64,000 nt of DNA from Dirofilaria immitis (lineage: Eukaryota > Nematoda > Chromadorea > Rhabditida > Onchocercidae), in NCBI GenBank assembly GCA_024305405.1, contig JAKNDB010000105.1:1922001-1986000 (forward strand), in the 5' to 3' direction. Shown here one piece after another: positions 29,201 through 43,000 of this stretch. The notes below the pieces were generated by a model that saw only the letters and a program-made list of their open reading frames with translations, searched no databases and was not told where the DNA came from. The translations under genes and the position numbers were made by a program. Position 1 is the stretch's first letter, and every line of letters begins with the position of its first letter.

Positions 29201-31270
29201 TTATCTCGTTTCTTTCATTGGAATGACAATACGGGGTTTTACCATCGAACCTGTACGCACCGATGAGTCCTGAAAAAAAAGCTCCAATAGAAAGTATAAG
29301 AAAAGACATAGTTTCTAATGCTAGCCAAATTTTCAGTCATCTGCCATAAAAGGTCTTGTCTCGAAAGAGTGCCGACTAGCTTCACCCATGACGATATGTA
29401 GGATTAATGCGACTGCATTCTAATTATGCTGTAGAATGCTATTATTCTTGGAAAAATCATCATCAGAAATATGTACCAAAATAATCCACCAATTCTCATT
29501 AAATTTAAAAATAAACATGAAATGCCTTATGAACTTCATAGCGAATCGGTTCCGAATCGGGGATTTCAAGTTTTGCCTTCAAAATTTGTCCGATACGCAA
29601 GTTCACATCATCTTTCAGTGAATCACGCGTCCATAAAGAAACCTAAAACTTCGGAAATCGATAAGCTTTCGCAGTTACATCAATTAAAACAACAATGCAA
29701 TTACATTATTTACCACTTTATAAAACATTTAAAGTCTTCCACTTATCATATAATGAAATCTGGAATGAATAAATCTTCCCACTTTATCACCCTTCTGACG
29801 AACATTTACCACTGCACCACAGATATGTTCTCCATGTTCTTCAAACTGTTCCCCGATGATTGCCATCAATAACTCAAGCCAATAATGATCCAGCAGTTGT
29901 GTCCGTTTCTGTTTGTCAACAACCACAAGCCATCGACCTCCTTTCACATTATTTTCATCTTCCCACATCGGTTTAATACCCTCTTTAAATAAATAGTAAT
30001 CACTTCCCCAATTAAGACCCGAAGCCGTCTGAATGTGATTGTATAAGCTGAAATAAATTGAAATTTATAAGTTTTTAATAAGAATATTAATTCTAATACA
30101 CTGATGCTGTTCTCGAATGTAGATGTATTAAGCTGCAATTTCAAGTTGAAACTTTCTGACCGGAGATGGATTTCAGTTGAGAAGCAGGAATCTGGTCCAA
30201 ACTAAAATAATTATGAAGCAGAAGCAAATGACTAAACTGAGTTTACAATAGTTCGAATATCAAAATGGGCGTGGAAAGAAAAAGTGAGAAGTAAATACAA
30301 TTGAAAGTGAATCTGAAAATTAACTCACGCCCAAAAATCTTCAACAGTGTCAAAAACAGCTACTTGTTTCAAACAATCTTCCCAATCTTTGTTTCGATCG
30401 GCTTTCAAATACCAAAGAGCCCATCGACACTGCAGAGGATGACGTGTAAGTGATTCTGGAGCTTTCCCAGAAGGATTTTGAGACTCGAGGGCTGGAAAAT
30501 AACAATCTTGAGAGTATTTCTCGAACGGACATTCGAAGAAAAAGGCTATGATCAGTACACCATGTAAAAGGAATGCTCCTATCAGTTAATGCTGAATATC
30601 TATACGATTCCAAACTTGAAGCAACAATAAGCGAAATACTACCTTCTAATCAAAGATGATAAGGTTTTAATCATATTAAGAAGCTCAAAAACAATGGTCA
30701 AATAATAGTAATTTTCTTAACGAATTAGGCTACATTTTGATTCATATGAACTACAAAACGAACAATTAGGAAAAACATGTTTCTTAGAAATAAAAACTAA
30801 AATGTCTGCACTCTCTACTATTTCAAATAATTGAATGGCTTGTAAGGTATTCTTTCTTGTGAAGCTATTTCGCTAAAGTCTCATGCTTGTTACTTGATAT
30901 AGCTATAAAATTCTTAACATTCCTGTATTTCCGGATTTATACCACTGCATTTCGTATTTAAAAAAGTAACTCTTTATCAAATATTGCATGATATCGCTGA
31001 GAATTTTTATAAAGTAATATTCATTAATATGAATAAGCATTTTGTAAAATGCTATCGATTGAATGTTACTAAGAAGAAATCATGTCAGTTTTTGAAGCAA
31101 TTGACCCCACAATTATCGATATGAGAAATAATTTATGAACATCTCACTTCAGCATAATTCGATTCGTCCTTATTATCATTAGACTGAGCAGCTTCTTCCG
31201 CTTTTTCTTGAGGATTTGCCGTATTAATGGTTGACTCCTGCTTAATAATTTCCGATTTCGATATAGGCAT
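29201..31270 (-). CDS. ife-3: Eukaryotic translation initiation factor 4E, IFE-3-like
   Basis: mRNA 5' cap-binding protein that recruits eIF4G for translation. Exons: 31148-31270, 30329-30491, 29783-30047, 29526-29642, 29201-29269, about 245 residues. Visible motifs in order: HPLQCRWALWYLKADRNKDW, FDTVEDFWALYNHI (Trp of the 4G/4E-BP contact), KPMWEDE (cap-stacking Trp plus Glu), GGRW, GEQF, ICGAVVNVRQKGDK, VSLWTRD, YEVHK and C-terminal RTGSMVKPRI. The wording is closest to what I remember of C. elegans IFE-3, so paralogue assignment is less certain than family. Exon 1 (41 acidic residues from MPISKSEI) ends in phase 0 but exon 2 enters in phase 1; one extra C in the run at 30489-30491 would join them. 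The fourth intron seems to begin with GC (AAG then GCATTT at 29525). A TTTGCAG acceptor lies 7 bases upstream of the ATG, either trans-splice or cis. Confidence 0.93.
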
Positions 31271-32761
31271 ATTGCGGCTGCAAATGATAAAGTCTGATTG
31301 AAATATTAAGAATTCGGAATGCTTCAAAGTAAAGCTACAGTGTAATGATGCACTATTTACAAATGATAATTACAAAATCAATAGCTTCTGATGGAAAGTA
31401 AAATATACGTAAAATAAACAAGGCGATGATGCTGAAAACGTCTATAGATATGCAAAATCCTTTGTACAAAATTTAAAATTTGGTAACAGCAAGTGAAAGT
31501 CGTATAACATACTCGGCACACTGTTAACTGTTACCAACACTGATATCTCGGCAAATCTACCGTGTAGAGTATTCAATCCATTTCTATAGCTTGTTCGGAG
31601 AGAGAATCCTGTCTCTCCTTTTTTCAGTCAACAATATTTTCAAACTCTCCATACCTTTCCCAAAACGTAAAATAAGCAATTACTAACTGCAACTGCATAG
31701 GGATAATCTTAACTCCACGTGAAAGCCCTCACTTGTAGGTATTACATTATTAATTTTGTGAATTCAAATAATTAAAATTGGAACTGGCTCAAAAAAGATA
31801 AGTCAAGGTGGGTCAAAGCTGAAAACAATCATCCTATGGAGTAAGAAAGAATGAACGTAAAAAACGTGATGATAAGGGACCATCCGAACTCAATTTGCTA
31901 TATACCCACCGAAAGAATCAACACATGCAGGATCTCTTCGGTTTCTTTAAGTTTTACGGATAATATATCTTCTATTATCATGTTTATTATGCTGTAAACT
32001 GTAACATTGTTTTTTGAAGCAGCTGGAATTATATTACAATATAATGGAAGCGATATATAAATAAGTGGAATGTTTGGCTAAAATAGCGAGTAAAATTAGA
32101 CCAAGAACGACAGACAAAGTGCACTGATCCAAATCTTGAATAGATGCTGGCTAGCTAAAAATTGCAGTACAAAAATTAAAATTCGAATACAGACTACTAA
32201 CGTAATCCATTAACCGTACCATTTCAAACTATGCAATTGTGACTCACCAGAAACATTAATTGCGTAACGAGACAGTCTAAATGACAAAAAAACTATTGCT
32301 CACCAGTGAGATATCAGATTTTAGCTAACCAGCATCTATCCAAGGGTTGGATATGTTTTGCGATGCTTGAATGTCTGTTATGCAATGACTTTCAGCGAAA
32401 GGCGCAAATGAGGCATTAAGCATCAGTGTCAATTAGGCCGTTGTTTTATGAGGGAGGCATTGTTTCAAGTCAAGGAGTGAGATATTAAATATGATTATGT
32501 ATTTATTACAAGAGGGAATGCTTTTGAGATGTTTTCACTGATTAATTCACACATTGATAAAATAGATATTTTTAGAGAAGGTGAAAAATGATTTTGTTTT
32601 TGTCGAAATAATGCACTTCACTTATTTTTACTGTTAAAATTTCTATCAACGTGTTTCCGTATTATGCTCTATATAATTTTGAACTTTTACTGCTTATAAA
32701 TGCCATTTTCTAACGCCTCTTATCACTGTCGGTTAAAAGACCGCGAATATCTTGTTTCAGC
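31271..32761. other. Divergent intergenic region between eIF4E and USP8 genes
   Basis: No conserved exon seen. Presumed promoter region for both genes, which are transcribed away from each other. Confidence 0.4.
32751..32760 (+). promoter_or_regulatory. Probable spliced-leader trans-splice acceptor of the USP8-like gene
   Basis: CTTGTTTCAG ends two bases before the A of the ATG at 32762, with no upstream coding exon in frame. A strong acceptor hard against a start codon is the usual sign of trans-splicing in nematodes. A cis-spliced 5' UTR exon is the alternative. Confidence 0.6.
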
Positions 32762-35700
32762 ATGGTTTTGAACCGTCCCACAATAAATCTTCTCGCCAAT
32801 TTACGTTTTAGCAGCGTGGAACATTTGAAATCGTGGTGTGATGCGACCCACAAACAGAAATGGGAGCAAGCAATTTCACGACTTACCTGTACTAAGTAAG
32901 CCGCTTTAACTTGTTCTTCAAGTCTTCAAATATTGTGATAATTAACCACAATCATGTAAAAACTTTTATAGAGCATTCGACCATGCAGAACGGGTTTTCG
33001 ATGAAGCAAAGTTGAAGATGCAGGAGGGAGATGAGGAAGATGCATACAAGTTGTTCATACGAATGGGCATTATCTCGAAAATAATTATCGGCAAGAGCGA
33101 TTTCCAAGAATTCAAAAATTCACCGGTAACAGTAAAATGGATATTTATGGTAGGATAAAAAATAATTTTGTTTTTGCTAGAATAGTACACTTCTTTGTTT
33201 GTTCTTACTGTTCAGAATTTGTATCAGTACTTATTGTTGCATGCGTTTGAAAATGCGGGAAAAGAAGGAAAAATGTACTTCACATCTGTGCAAATCTTTT
33301 CGTTTAGGATGGTCGTCGTTTTTATTGCTTGTTTGATCGATGTATTGCTTATTTAAAAGAGTTGGAAGAAAGTTTAAATAAACGATACGAGTTGAAGGAA
33401 GTTGAAAAAACTATGATGAGCAAGATTCATCAGTTGTGCAGTGTGAAAAAACACAAAAAGACAAAGACTATTCTATAGGTGATGTTATTTTGATTGTTGA
33501 TAATGTCTTAAGAATAAATGTTTTTCATATGGCTTTATCGATTTAATAACAGAATTCCTTTTCCTTCTTTCCATATAAAATTAGATATTGAAGAAGTTTT
33601 TGCACTATAACAGAACGTATACTACAGCACAACAAAAATTATGAAAATTTTGAGCCTCACATCATATATATGTTAAATAGAAGTACGCCTTCACAGATTT
33701 AGCTTACACGCATCCAAATATTGTAATATTGAACTTGTTTCAAACTAGGCGTACGTAAATCAGATCAGAGTTTTTATGCACGATATTTCATTCAATGATA
33801 TCTAACTGAAATTTTGTATAACTCTGTGTGTTTAAGATGAATCATTGGTGATTGATCCACGTGACTTAATGCGTTATATTGCTTGTAAACACCGAGTTCT
33901 TATCATTGATTACCGAAATGATCAGGCAGATGTCATCCAGTATGCAAATGCCGGACAGTTGTTAGTCGCACAAGTTCCTGCCGATGCTATTGTTCCTGGG
34001 TTTTGATTTTTATACATTTTTCCCAAATTATTTTTGTATAACTTGAATAAGATTTTGCTTCAATAGCACCTTTTTTCAAATTTTTGTAATTCGGTACCAT
34101 ACATTCAAATATGAGATTAAATCAAAGCAAGATTATATATATTAAGATCAGAGAATTATTATATTTGAACAGACATTCAGAGGGCAACAGATCCCAGATG
34201 TAGATACTGAAATAAGAAAAACCAAGATATATCAATGAGAGTCAAATCACGATAAGAAGTAATTTAATTAGCATCTTAATTTTATGCATACTGACCGAGT
34301 GACTAGAAATCATGTGACGAAAGCTCGCTCCACTAGAATAATTTTTTGCTTTTTATTCGTCTATCGCTTTGATCTTTCCGTTAGCATGACTTATCTATGT
34401 CATTGGCATTCTTCTTTGCTGCATTCATCATAATGAGAAATCATTTAAGCATACAAGTAGTAACAGTACTCAAATAGCAAAAAGTAATATTATTCCTTAA
34501 TGTTTTGAAAAGTAGAAAGTAGGTATATGCTATTTTTGATCAATTGTCCTTGTATAGTGTTATGAAAGTTTTATATATTCGGTTTTCGATTTCTTTATTT
34601 TATGAAAGTTATAGCTGTATTGGTTCTTCGTTGATTCGTTCGGTCGAGATTGGTCAAAGAGCTATTCTTCAGCATATGGCAGATGTAGATATGGTAGTGC
34701 TTATGGGAAGTGATAATATTCCAAACAAGGAAAAAGATATGATTGCTGGATCAAAAGAACAAATATTATATAGCGCATTATCGATGGTTTTGCTTTTTTA
34801 TTTTATACGAGTGTTTCTTTTTTAAATTATACTGAAATCAAAGACCTGATTGTAATCTGGGAAAACTCTTTAAACATTAGGATATACTAAGCAATATATG
34901 TTTAGACAGTAATATTTTATTTCGTATATTATTCCATGAAAAAAGATCGCTGGGCAGTATTTTTCAATTTTTTCAATTTTGAACGACAAGATAATTATAT
35001 GAAGCAAATTTTAATTGCAGTATAACAATAACTTTCGCTTAAAAAGCTACCAAAATTTCTGAAGGGTGGTTTCGAAAACTGGCGTTTGTATTATCCAATG
35101 CATACGTCCACAAAATCTGCAATGCGGAAGAAATTTGTAAATATTGCAAATCGTACCGAATTTGCTAGAGCTGTTGCTGAATACAAAAAGGTTTCTTACA
35201 TATTTTTAATTCTTTGTCTTGCTAAATATGTCCAAAACATCTCAGTTTAGTTTCTTTAGATTTTGGGATTGATTCCTTAGAATATCCTCAATTACTACCG
35301 ATGATTTATCCTAAAACAAGTGAATTGTCAATGCCTCATCCGAGTATTTCTGATAGTGTCGTGAATCATATGGGACAATCTTCATTTTATTCCTCATTGT
35401 TAATGGAATCTGCAGGTGCTTCTTAACTTTTGAATTATTTTGTTTTTGACGATTTGGAATAAATAAATTTATGAAAAATCTAAAACATTTGTTTCAAAGA
35501 TTTAATATTTCTTAACATTACTATAATTCTTTTGGCCTTCTGATCAGTGCGTGCTCAATTATTTAAAAAGATTTCCGTATAATTTTACAGACATTTCTGA
35601 CATATCATCAATATCGTCTTTGAGCAGAGCGCTGTCACCAAAAGATGGATTATTTGACATTAGGATAGATGCTGCAGGTGCAGCAAATGAATCTTCAATC

Positions 35701-38700
35701 ATAATTGATTCAAATATTGCGGAGACGACTAACTGTCGAACTACAAGTCAAAATTCCAATTCGCAAACTGATGATTCTACACCTCAGCCAACTCGTCGCC
35801 CTATAGTTGATCGAAGTAAAAGCCTTCTTCAGAGGTCTTTTTAAAATATGTTGTCAGAATAGTTTTTATTTTTCATTATAACATATCCAAGTGGATTCTA
35901 TCTATGTTCCTAATATCCTATAATTTTAATATAAATGAATTTACATTAATTTCACTTATTCATCTATTAAGGCATCTTTTATTTTAGTTTGTCTATATTT
36001 ATTTTGCTGGGTGTCTGGCTTTTCTGATCTTTATTTTCCCTTTTTCTTAGTTATCTCGATTTTTTTATTTGGAAAATTGTAAATTATATTCTTTGTTCAA
36101 TTGATTTGATGGAAGATTAGGATATTACTTAACAACATTGTTTCAGTTGTCTGCACATAAAGAAAAAGCGTCTTCTGAGAAATCCTTTCCAATGAAATCA
36201 GCTCAAACGCTATTTGGTGGTGCAAAATTATACGACGCAAAGCTAGTTATTTTTTTATTCCTCATCCATATTTATCAATATATGTTGTGTGTCTTTGAAT
36301 ATCATTTTAGCTCGAAACGAACTCCAGTGACTATTCCAGCCGTACCAGATAGACTTCTGAAACCGCGACTAGTTCCGAGGTATATATGAAATTTATTTGC
36401 ATTGGTTTTTATTGAAATAACTAGATGTGAAACAACTTGATTCGATTTTACGACATGTTCATTAGCATGTCGCTGATAATTGAACAGATGAGCTTTGTCC
36501 ACTGTTCTAAATTACAATAATAGAGTTTTCTGGATAATGTTGTAATTACTGAAAACATAAATTGTTTTTCAGTGATGGCTCGCAACAGCTTTTACATTTA
36601 TATGAATCTATGATTAATATTCTCAGTCTCTGTGCAGTTCCTCGAAAATGTGTAAATTTTTATATCATTGCATATAATTCATAAAAAATTAGATGGAGCA
36701 AGAATGAATCAAAAAAATCTTAAATTTTTCATATTCAGAATCTCGGATATACTGGATTATATAATTTGGGAAATACATGCTTCATGAATTCCGTATTACA
36801 AACTCTGTTCAATACTATTCCACTCCAGCGTATTTTCACCAAAAACGAATTTATCAAATTTGTTAACAGGTATTTCTTCAAGATTCGCAGCTTTGCCCTA
36901 TTCATTCTTTATTGGCATAATTCTCCTTTTTGTTGTCATAATGTTATAACTATCACAGTTTCATAGACAAAAAGCTTTATTCACTAATATTAGATGTTTA
37001 AAGAAAAAGTGAAATTTTTTTAGGAGTAATAAAATGGGAACAATGGGTGTAATATCATCAGTATTTTCGGCAATGTTAGATTCTATTTGGAGTGGATTGT
37101 TCAGTGTTCTTCGTCCTCAACAATTTCTTGTATTTCTTAACAGTTTTTATCTTAGGACAAAAATACATAAGCAAATCGTTTTTGCAACATTTGTTTTTAT
37201 TTTACGAAGTCCCTTTAAGGAGACATTCGCCGCTGAGGTGAATGCTTCTTTGGCTGATGGCCAGCAGCATGATGCGCAAGAATTCCAGATTTATTTACTT
37301 GATGCACTGCATGAAGATACAAATCAGGTAATTTTCAATAATCTTTATTAGAACAAGTGGTTTCCGAATATTCGTTTAGTGGATATATTTTCCTTAGTTT
37401 TCAAATAATTCGCTGTGAATTGCGATGACATTATGTATAGAAATTTTAGGTGGTGAAACGTATAACATTTGAACAGAATTATACTGGAGCAGATTTAAAA
37501 GCAGAAGCAGCTGATTATAATGAGAAATTACGGAGGTTTGCCTGTTCACCAATCAGTGACATTTTTAATGTTAGTCATTTTTTTATGTGAATAACATCTC
37601 TGTTTGAATTCGGCATTTTGCACTTTTTGCAGTTTTTATTTTAGTAATGAGTTTTTAACAGTTTTTGTTGTTATTAAATGCATTTTCCATGCAAGATTTT
37701 GAATTTCCTCACACGTCGAATTAATTTATTTATTTTGCATGCTATAAGGAAGGTTAAGACTTCTTCTTTCCATAAGTTTTGGCTAATTATATTGTTTGGA
37801 AAATTATGAGAGTATCTTTGCGTCGTATGCATTATATAGATTCAATGGATTATGATGCTTATAAAAATTTAGTTTTCGTAGCTAATACTATCAAATTACG
37901 ATTATTTTTAATCTGCAAGATAATGATCGCATTGTATTGCTTATCAGATGTAATATGCATTAAAATGCAACTATTCATTCATTAAATGAGCTGATTTGAA
38001 TTCACTTGTGAAACAAATTTTTCAGTGTCAAACAGTTTCAAGTTTGCAATGTAATAAGTGTAAAAGACAAAGCGTTACATTCGAAGAATTGGCGCAGCTG
38101 TCAATCGAAATACCAAATCGAAATTCAACAATTGAAGATTGTATACGAAATCATTTTCAAGATGTGGTTTGTTTTTTTTCATTCTCAGAGAATTGCGGTT
38201 TGGAACTTAATTTAGTTGTTATATTTATAATTGTTTATTAATTTATAGGAACTTGACGGTTCATGCAAATGGCGCTGTCCTGACTGTGAGTCTTTACAGA
38301 CTGCAACTCGTAGAACATTTTTGTGGAAACTACCTCAAGTTCTGGTCCTTTGCTTTGCTTTGGTTTCATAACTTATTTCATAAGTTTTTCTTAACTTACG
38401 AAAATTTTAAAAATAATGATACAGTCTTCTTATTGTGTTTTACATCTGCCGATGTTCATTATTAAAATCAATTAAATTAGATTTCTATTGTCATTATTTT
38501 TAAAATAGTTTCCGAAAAACAATAAGACCACATAGCTTTAAAGTATTTTTAAAACTAGATAGAAGCATCAACTAGAAGACTATTTATTCATGTACTTATT
38601 CCTGTGTTTTTAATTATATTGTTTAAAACGATCTCTCCTTACTTCATTCTAGGTTATACATTTGAAACGTTTCACTTTTATGGGAGATAATTGGCAAAAG

Positions 38701-40029
38701 AACGATGCTTACATAGCGTTCAATACTTTTCCATTAAAGCTACAGACTGAATATTTCCATTTGTATGCTATTGTCGTAAGTTTTGTGTTATTGTCGTCTT
38801 TGCTAACCAAACTTGTTTTAAGTTTTTTTTCTCTTAAAAAATGTAAATAGTAAATAGTATTTTTATCGAATAACTGCCACGACTAAATAATAATTTTATT
38901 TCGTCTTTTTCTCATCACTTAGCTGCTAATTTTTAACTAGTAATTTCCCTTATTAGGCATGGTTTTTCAATTTTTTCGATTGCTACCGTGGAATTTATAA
39001 TTTCTTTCATACTGCAGATGCAATAATTTTAGTTTTTGTTTACGAAATTTTGTTCTTGCATTACAAATTGAATATTGAAACAAATAATCTCATCATCCTC
39101 CATTGATTATTGGTATTTCACGAATCCACCTATAAAATTTATGTTAATATGCCAATAAAAAATATTAGTTGTAATGAAACTGTAAGACCTGTATACAACA
39201 CGCTAGCTTATATTAGGTAATGATAAGAGATCATAACGAATCAATCAATCCATTTTCAGAATACAAGCTAGTTCAAATTCGGTTTCATTAACTACTGTTT
39301 TATTGTTGTTGTTCTTTAGATACTTTTTCTCTATCATTCCTAGGAATATACTTTTAATTTTTGTAATATTCTAAGTTGCTACATTGTAATGCTGTAGTGC
39401 AAATTTTTAGAACCACAGAGGAAGTTTGAATAGCGGGCATTACACAGCAGTGGTTCGTAACCAAATTACTAAACAATGGCTACTTTTTGACGATGATGTT
39501 GTCATGCCGATAAGTATGGATTCGATATGCTCGAAGTATGCCTTTATTTTATATTTCCAAAAGATTCTCTTTCGAAGGTGATGCTGTGATTTATCGAAAG
39601 CAGTTTACTTGGTCTCGAAATCATTTGGAAAATATTTCGATGTAAACCATTTAAAATGTTGTTTTGAATCTGATTATTTTCATTTCTATTTTATAAATGT
39701 TCTTGGCGATGTTCCAAAGTATTCTATATGATTCCAGTTTTTATTAAATTTGTAGTCTGTTTGCTATAGGTTTTATGTTTGTTCTTCTTTACTGTCATTG
39801 TCAGTTCGTATCTTTTTCCTGTGTTATCTCATTTCAATTTTTTACATTTCTTCATTTTAATGAGGTGGAGGGGATGAACGGTCCAATTTTTCGATTTTTG
39901 AAATTTTTTTATAAGAAGCTTTCTTATATCTATGTTTTCAAACTTACTATTTATTATTCCGCTTTTATATTAGATTCTGTAATTTTGTTTTCAGTAGTTG
40001 CACTGTTTCTATACACATTACCGGACTGA
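32762..40029 (+). CDS. USP8: Ubiquitin carboxyl-terminal hydrolase, USP8/UBPY type (20 exons)
   Basis: Deubiquitinase of endosomal receptor sorting. Exons: 32762-32895, 32972-33125, 33308-33478, 33837-33999, 34615-34786, 35021-35190, 35260-35415, 35591-35834, 36147-36245, 36311-36379, 36573-36651, 36739-36869, 37024-37129, 37220-37327, 37450-37569, 38026-38166, 38249-38344, 38653-38775, 39411-39535, 39756-40029. Order: N-terminal USP8 dimerisation/MIT-like region ([13 protein letters not shown]), rhodanese-like domain (VLIIDYRND to about 35190), linker with a STAM-type SH3 ligand (PIVDRSKKP after correcting one A) and [10 protein letters not shown], then the USP core with Cys box [24 protein letters not shown], zinc ribbon CNKC/CPDC, HLKRF, and His box SLNSGHYTA with FDDD. 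Likely homopolymer breaks at 33405-33410, 35041-35045, 35261-35264, 35818-35821 and perhaps 36224-36227. The last exon adds an odd hydrophobic tail and is the least certain part. Confidence 0.92.
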
Positions 40030-43000
40030 CGTAATACTCCCCGTTTCTTTCAACTGAGATTTTGTTCATTGTTTGGCTGCGAATGTGATTGATGGAGTTA
40101 TATTTTCTTATACTTGACAAATAGAATTTTGTTTTAGATAGCTATTTTACATTGATATAAATAAGTACTATTCTGACATATTGTTTAATGCCTTTTTTAA
40201 ATTACTGTCATCTATGTATAAATTTATAGCCTGATTTAGTATGTGCAGTTTAGTACTTAGTATATGCCGTTTATCTTGTCTACCATTACCTAAATTTTTT
40301 TCCGCAAGCTTATACTCAAATTACCTGAGTTATTTATTACATAAACATTCAGTTTAATTTTTGAAGATCACCAAAGAAGAGAGAAAAGTTTGAAGACTCT
40401 TCAGTTGTTAATTTTATCTGTTTGTAGATCGTATCATTTCTCTATATAAATTGTAATTGTTTATACTTTTAAGCTATAATTTGATCGGTGTCTTTAATTC
40501 CTCGTTGATAAAATTCCCGTCAATTTTTGTTACAATTTATTAGAAAAGCAAGTAAAAAAAGTGAAGATCTCAGTTATTAAAATATGTTCTCGTTGAAATC
40601 TCTGTTTTATCGAAAGGATCAGAGTTTCACATATTTGATTGCGTGGTGATGGATAAAGTAACAAAATTTACTGCTGCTTGAAACTATTGGCTTATGAGAT
40701 GATTAGTTTCTGATTTCTTAGATGGAGTAGTTGGTTATTCTCACATCAGTAATTAGTGAATTTCGAGCTTTGAAAGCATAACTGAAAAACTGAGAACTGG
40801 GTGTGTCTTTTGCAGATTTCAGGTAAGCATGTTATTTCATTATTTTGGTTTTAAACGTACTATTTATTTAGATACTAAAGTAGAAAAAAAGCTGTTTATC
40901 TAACTGTTTTCATTTTATTTTTCTTTTTTAAGAATAGTTTGTTAAACCAGTTTATAGTCGAATAAATAACTTTTTAATTTATTTATTAACGAGTATGGTA
41001 AGAATTCTTGGAATGAAAGATGAAAGCATTAACTTTCCGCAATGTTATGATTATTGATAAGTCGAATCGAAATATAACAGAAGTTCAAGACCAGACGAAT
41101 GTTCTGTTACACATACTGGGCATATATGAAGGATATACATGAAAACTAATTCATTCAGTCATCGTTAATTTGCACAGAACTACGAGAACTTAATTAAACG
41201 CTTGAAGAGTTTTTTTAAGAATTATTTATTTTTAATGTCTTATTGCCTCAATCAAATTTATCCAACCAATATTTTTTCTTATTAAAACTGGTTTGAAACA
41301 ACACTATAAATCAATTACAGCTATATCTGAAAGAAATAAATCTCCATGGTTGATCGTATTTTCATTAACAAAGTTTCCGGGCGTTATTTTTAATTCATGC
41401 AGTTTAATTTCTGACCTTACGAGACATTGCTATTAAGAAGAATATTTTCAATACATTTAAATCTTTTCTTCAAGCTAAAATCAAACGAAGAGCCCTTTAT
41501 TAATTAATACATAATGTATTTTTTCACGTAATTATCATCAAATCATGAATATTCTGAGCTGTTGATATCGATAGTATTCCAGCAAATGCAAATGAAGTAA
41601 ATATAGATCCAAGGTCGGATCTAAACCACAATTTATAAATAATAACATTCGCATATCAGAATTAGACTGCCCTTCTGTTAATCATCTTCGAATATTTTGG
41701 TGTCTGATAATGCAAGCGGAAGCAAAAATCTTGAAAGTATTTCGAATGTCTGTGATATACTGTATCAGTAATAACAACGAGCTCCTTTAATTCCATATAA
41801 TAATATATTATGTATAATAAAATTTGCTAATAAAAATCAATAAATTGCTTCTGTTAGAGTAGAGTTAATTCGACATTCTGAAGGATTAACATAAAAAGCT
41901 AACATTGTTAGCATAATTTTTCAAAAATATTATTTAACAGGGTAAGTCGAAAAAGCAGAACAATAGTAAGGTACAATATATAAGTATATTAATATCACGT
42001 ATTGTCAAGATGAGAATTTGGTTATGGTTATGATTTGATCGTTCATTAGTCTGAGAAAGGAAGGGAATTTTCTAGCCAGATAAATGTCGCAAAACCAGAA
42101 AGCAGAAATTACCGCTAGATGCAGGAAAAGTAGGAGAGGCATGATTGGTTTTCAAAACTTGTTTGCATTAGGTGATGAAGGAGATGGGAACAAAATAGAC
42201 GTATACATGCATCTTCGACGACGTTTCTACTTGTTACCTCTCGATAACTTCAAATTTTACCCCAATTGCATAGAAATTTTTTCTCGAATTGCTCCTGCAT
42301 TATTTGCTACTCAGCAGCGCACAATCGGCATTACCGCCTGCTGTTACTCTTGCTGTTCTTTCTATGCCGTTCAAAAATTACCCTTTTCTAGATATTGTTC
42401 TAAAATTAAAAACAAAACCAAAATTGTCATATTGAAACTTTTTTCAACAATTCAGATATTTTGGAAGTGTATTCAAATATTGTTTGAAAAAATTGTCTCC
42501 AGCAATCATTCCTTTTCTAAGAAGTTTTTTCTTTTTTGGAATTCTTAGTGCCACAGCTTTTATCATTTTTTCTGTCATATATTGCTATACTCAAGCAACT
42601 TTAATAAAAATTTCTGAATCAGTTCCTGGAATAAATTTAATTGCTACTCATACTTACAAACACAGAAGATATGTAAAACTTAGGATATTTTTATGAGCAG
42701 CTCTAACATTCCAATAAATTGCTGCTTTTCTATTCAATATATTTAGAGTAGATTCCATGTATCTTTCTTTCATTAATATTCACTATCCTTAAATTACTGC
42801 CTTATTACTATCATTATTTCAATCACGACTGATACAATCTTTATCACAACTCTCTTCTAACTTCTTACTCCTTTTTATTGAACGCTGATCTATATCGTAC
42901 TATAGCATTTGTTAACACTTTTTCTGCTGAAGGATAATTGAAAGTATTCAGCTATTTACAGTAGATGGTTATTTCAAATATTCTGACTGCAACAATGCAT

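Noticed and set aside
29471..29872. 133-codon open frame on the plus strand
   Set aside because: It runs antisense to the conserved eIF4E exons 29526-29642 and 29783-30047 and is explained by their codon composition.
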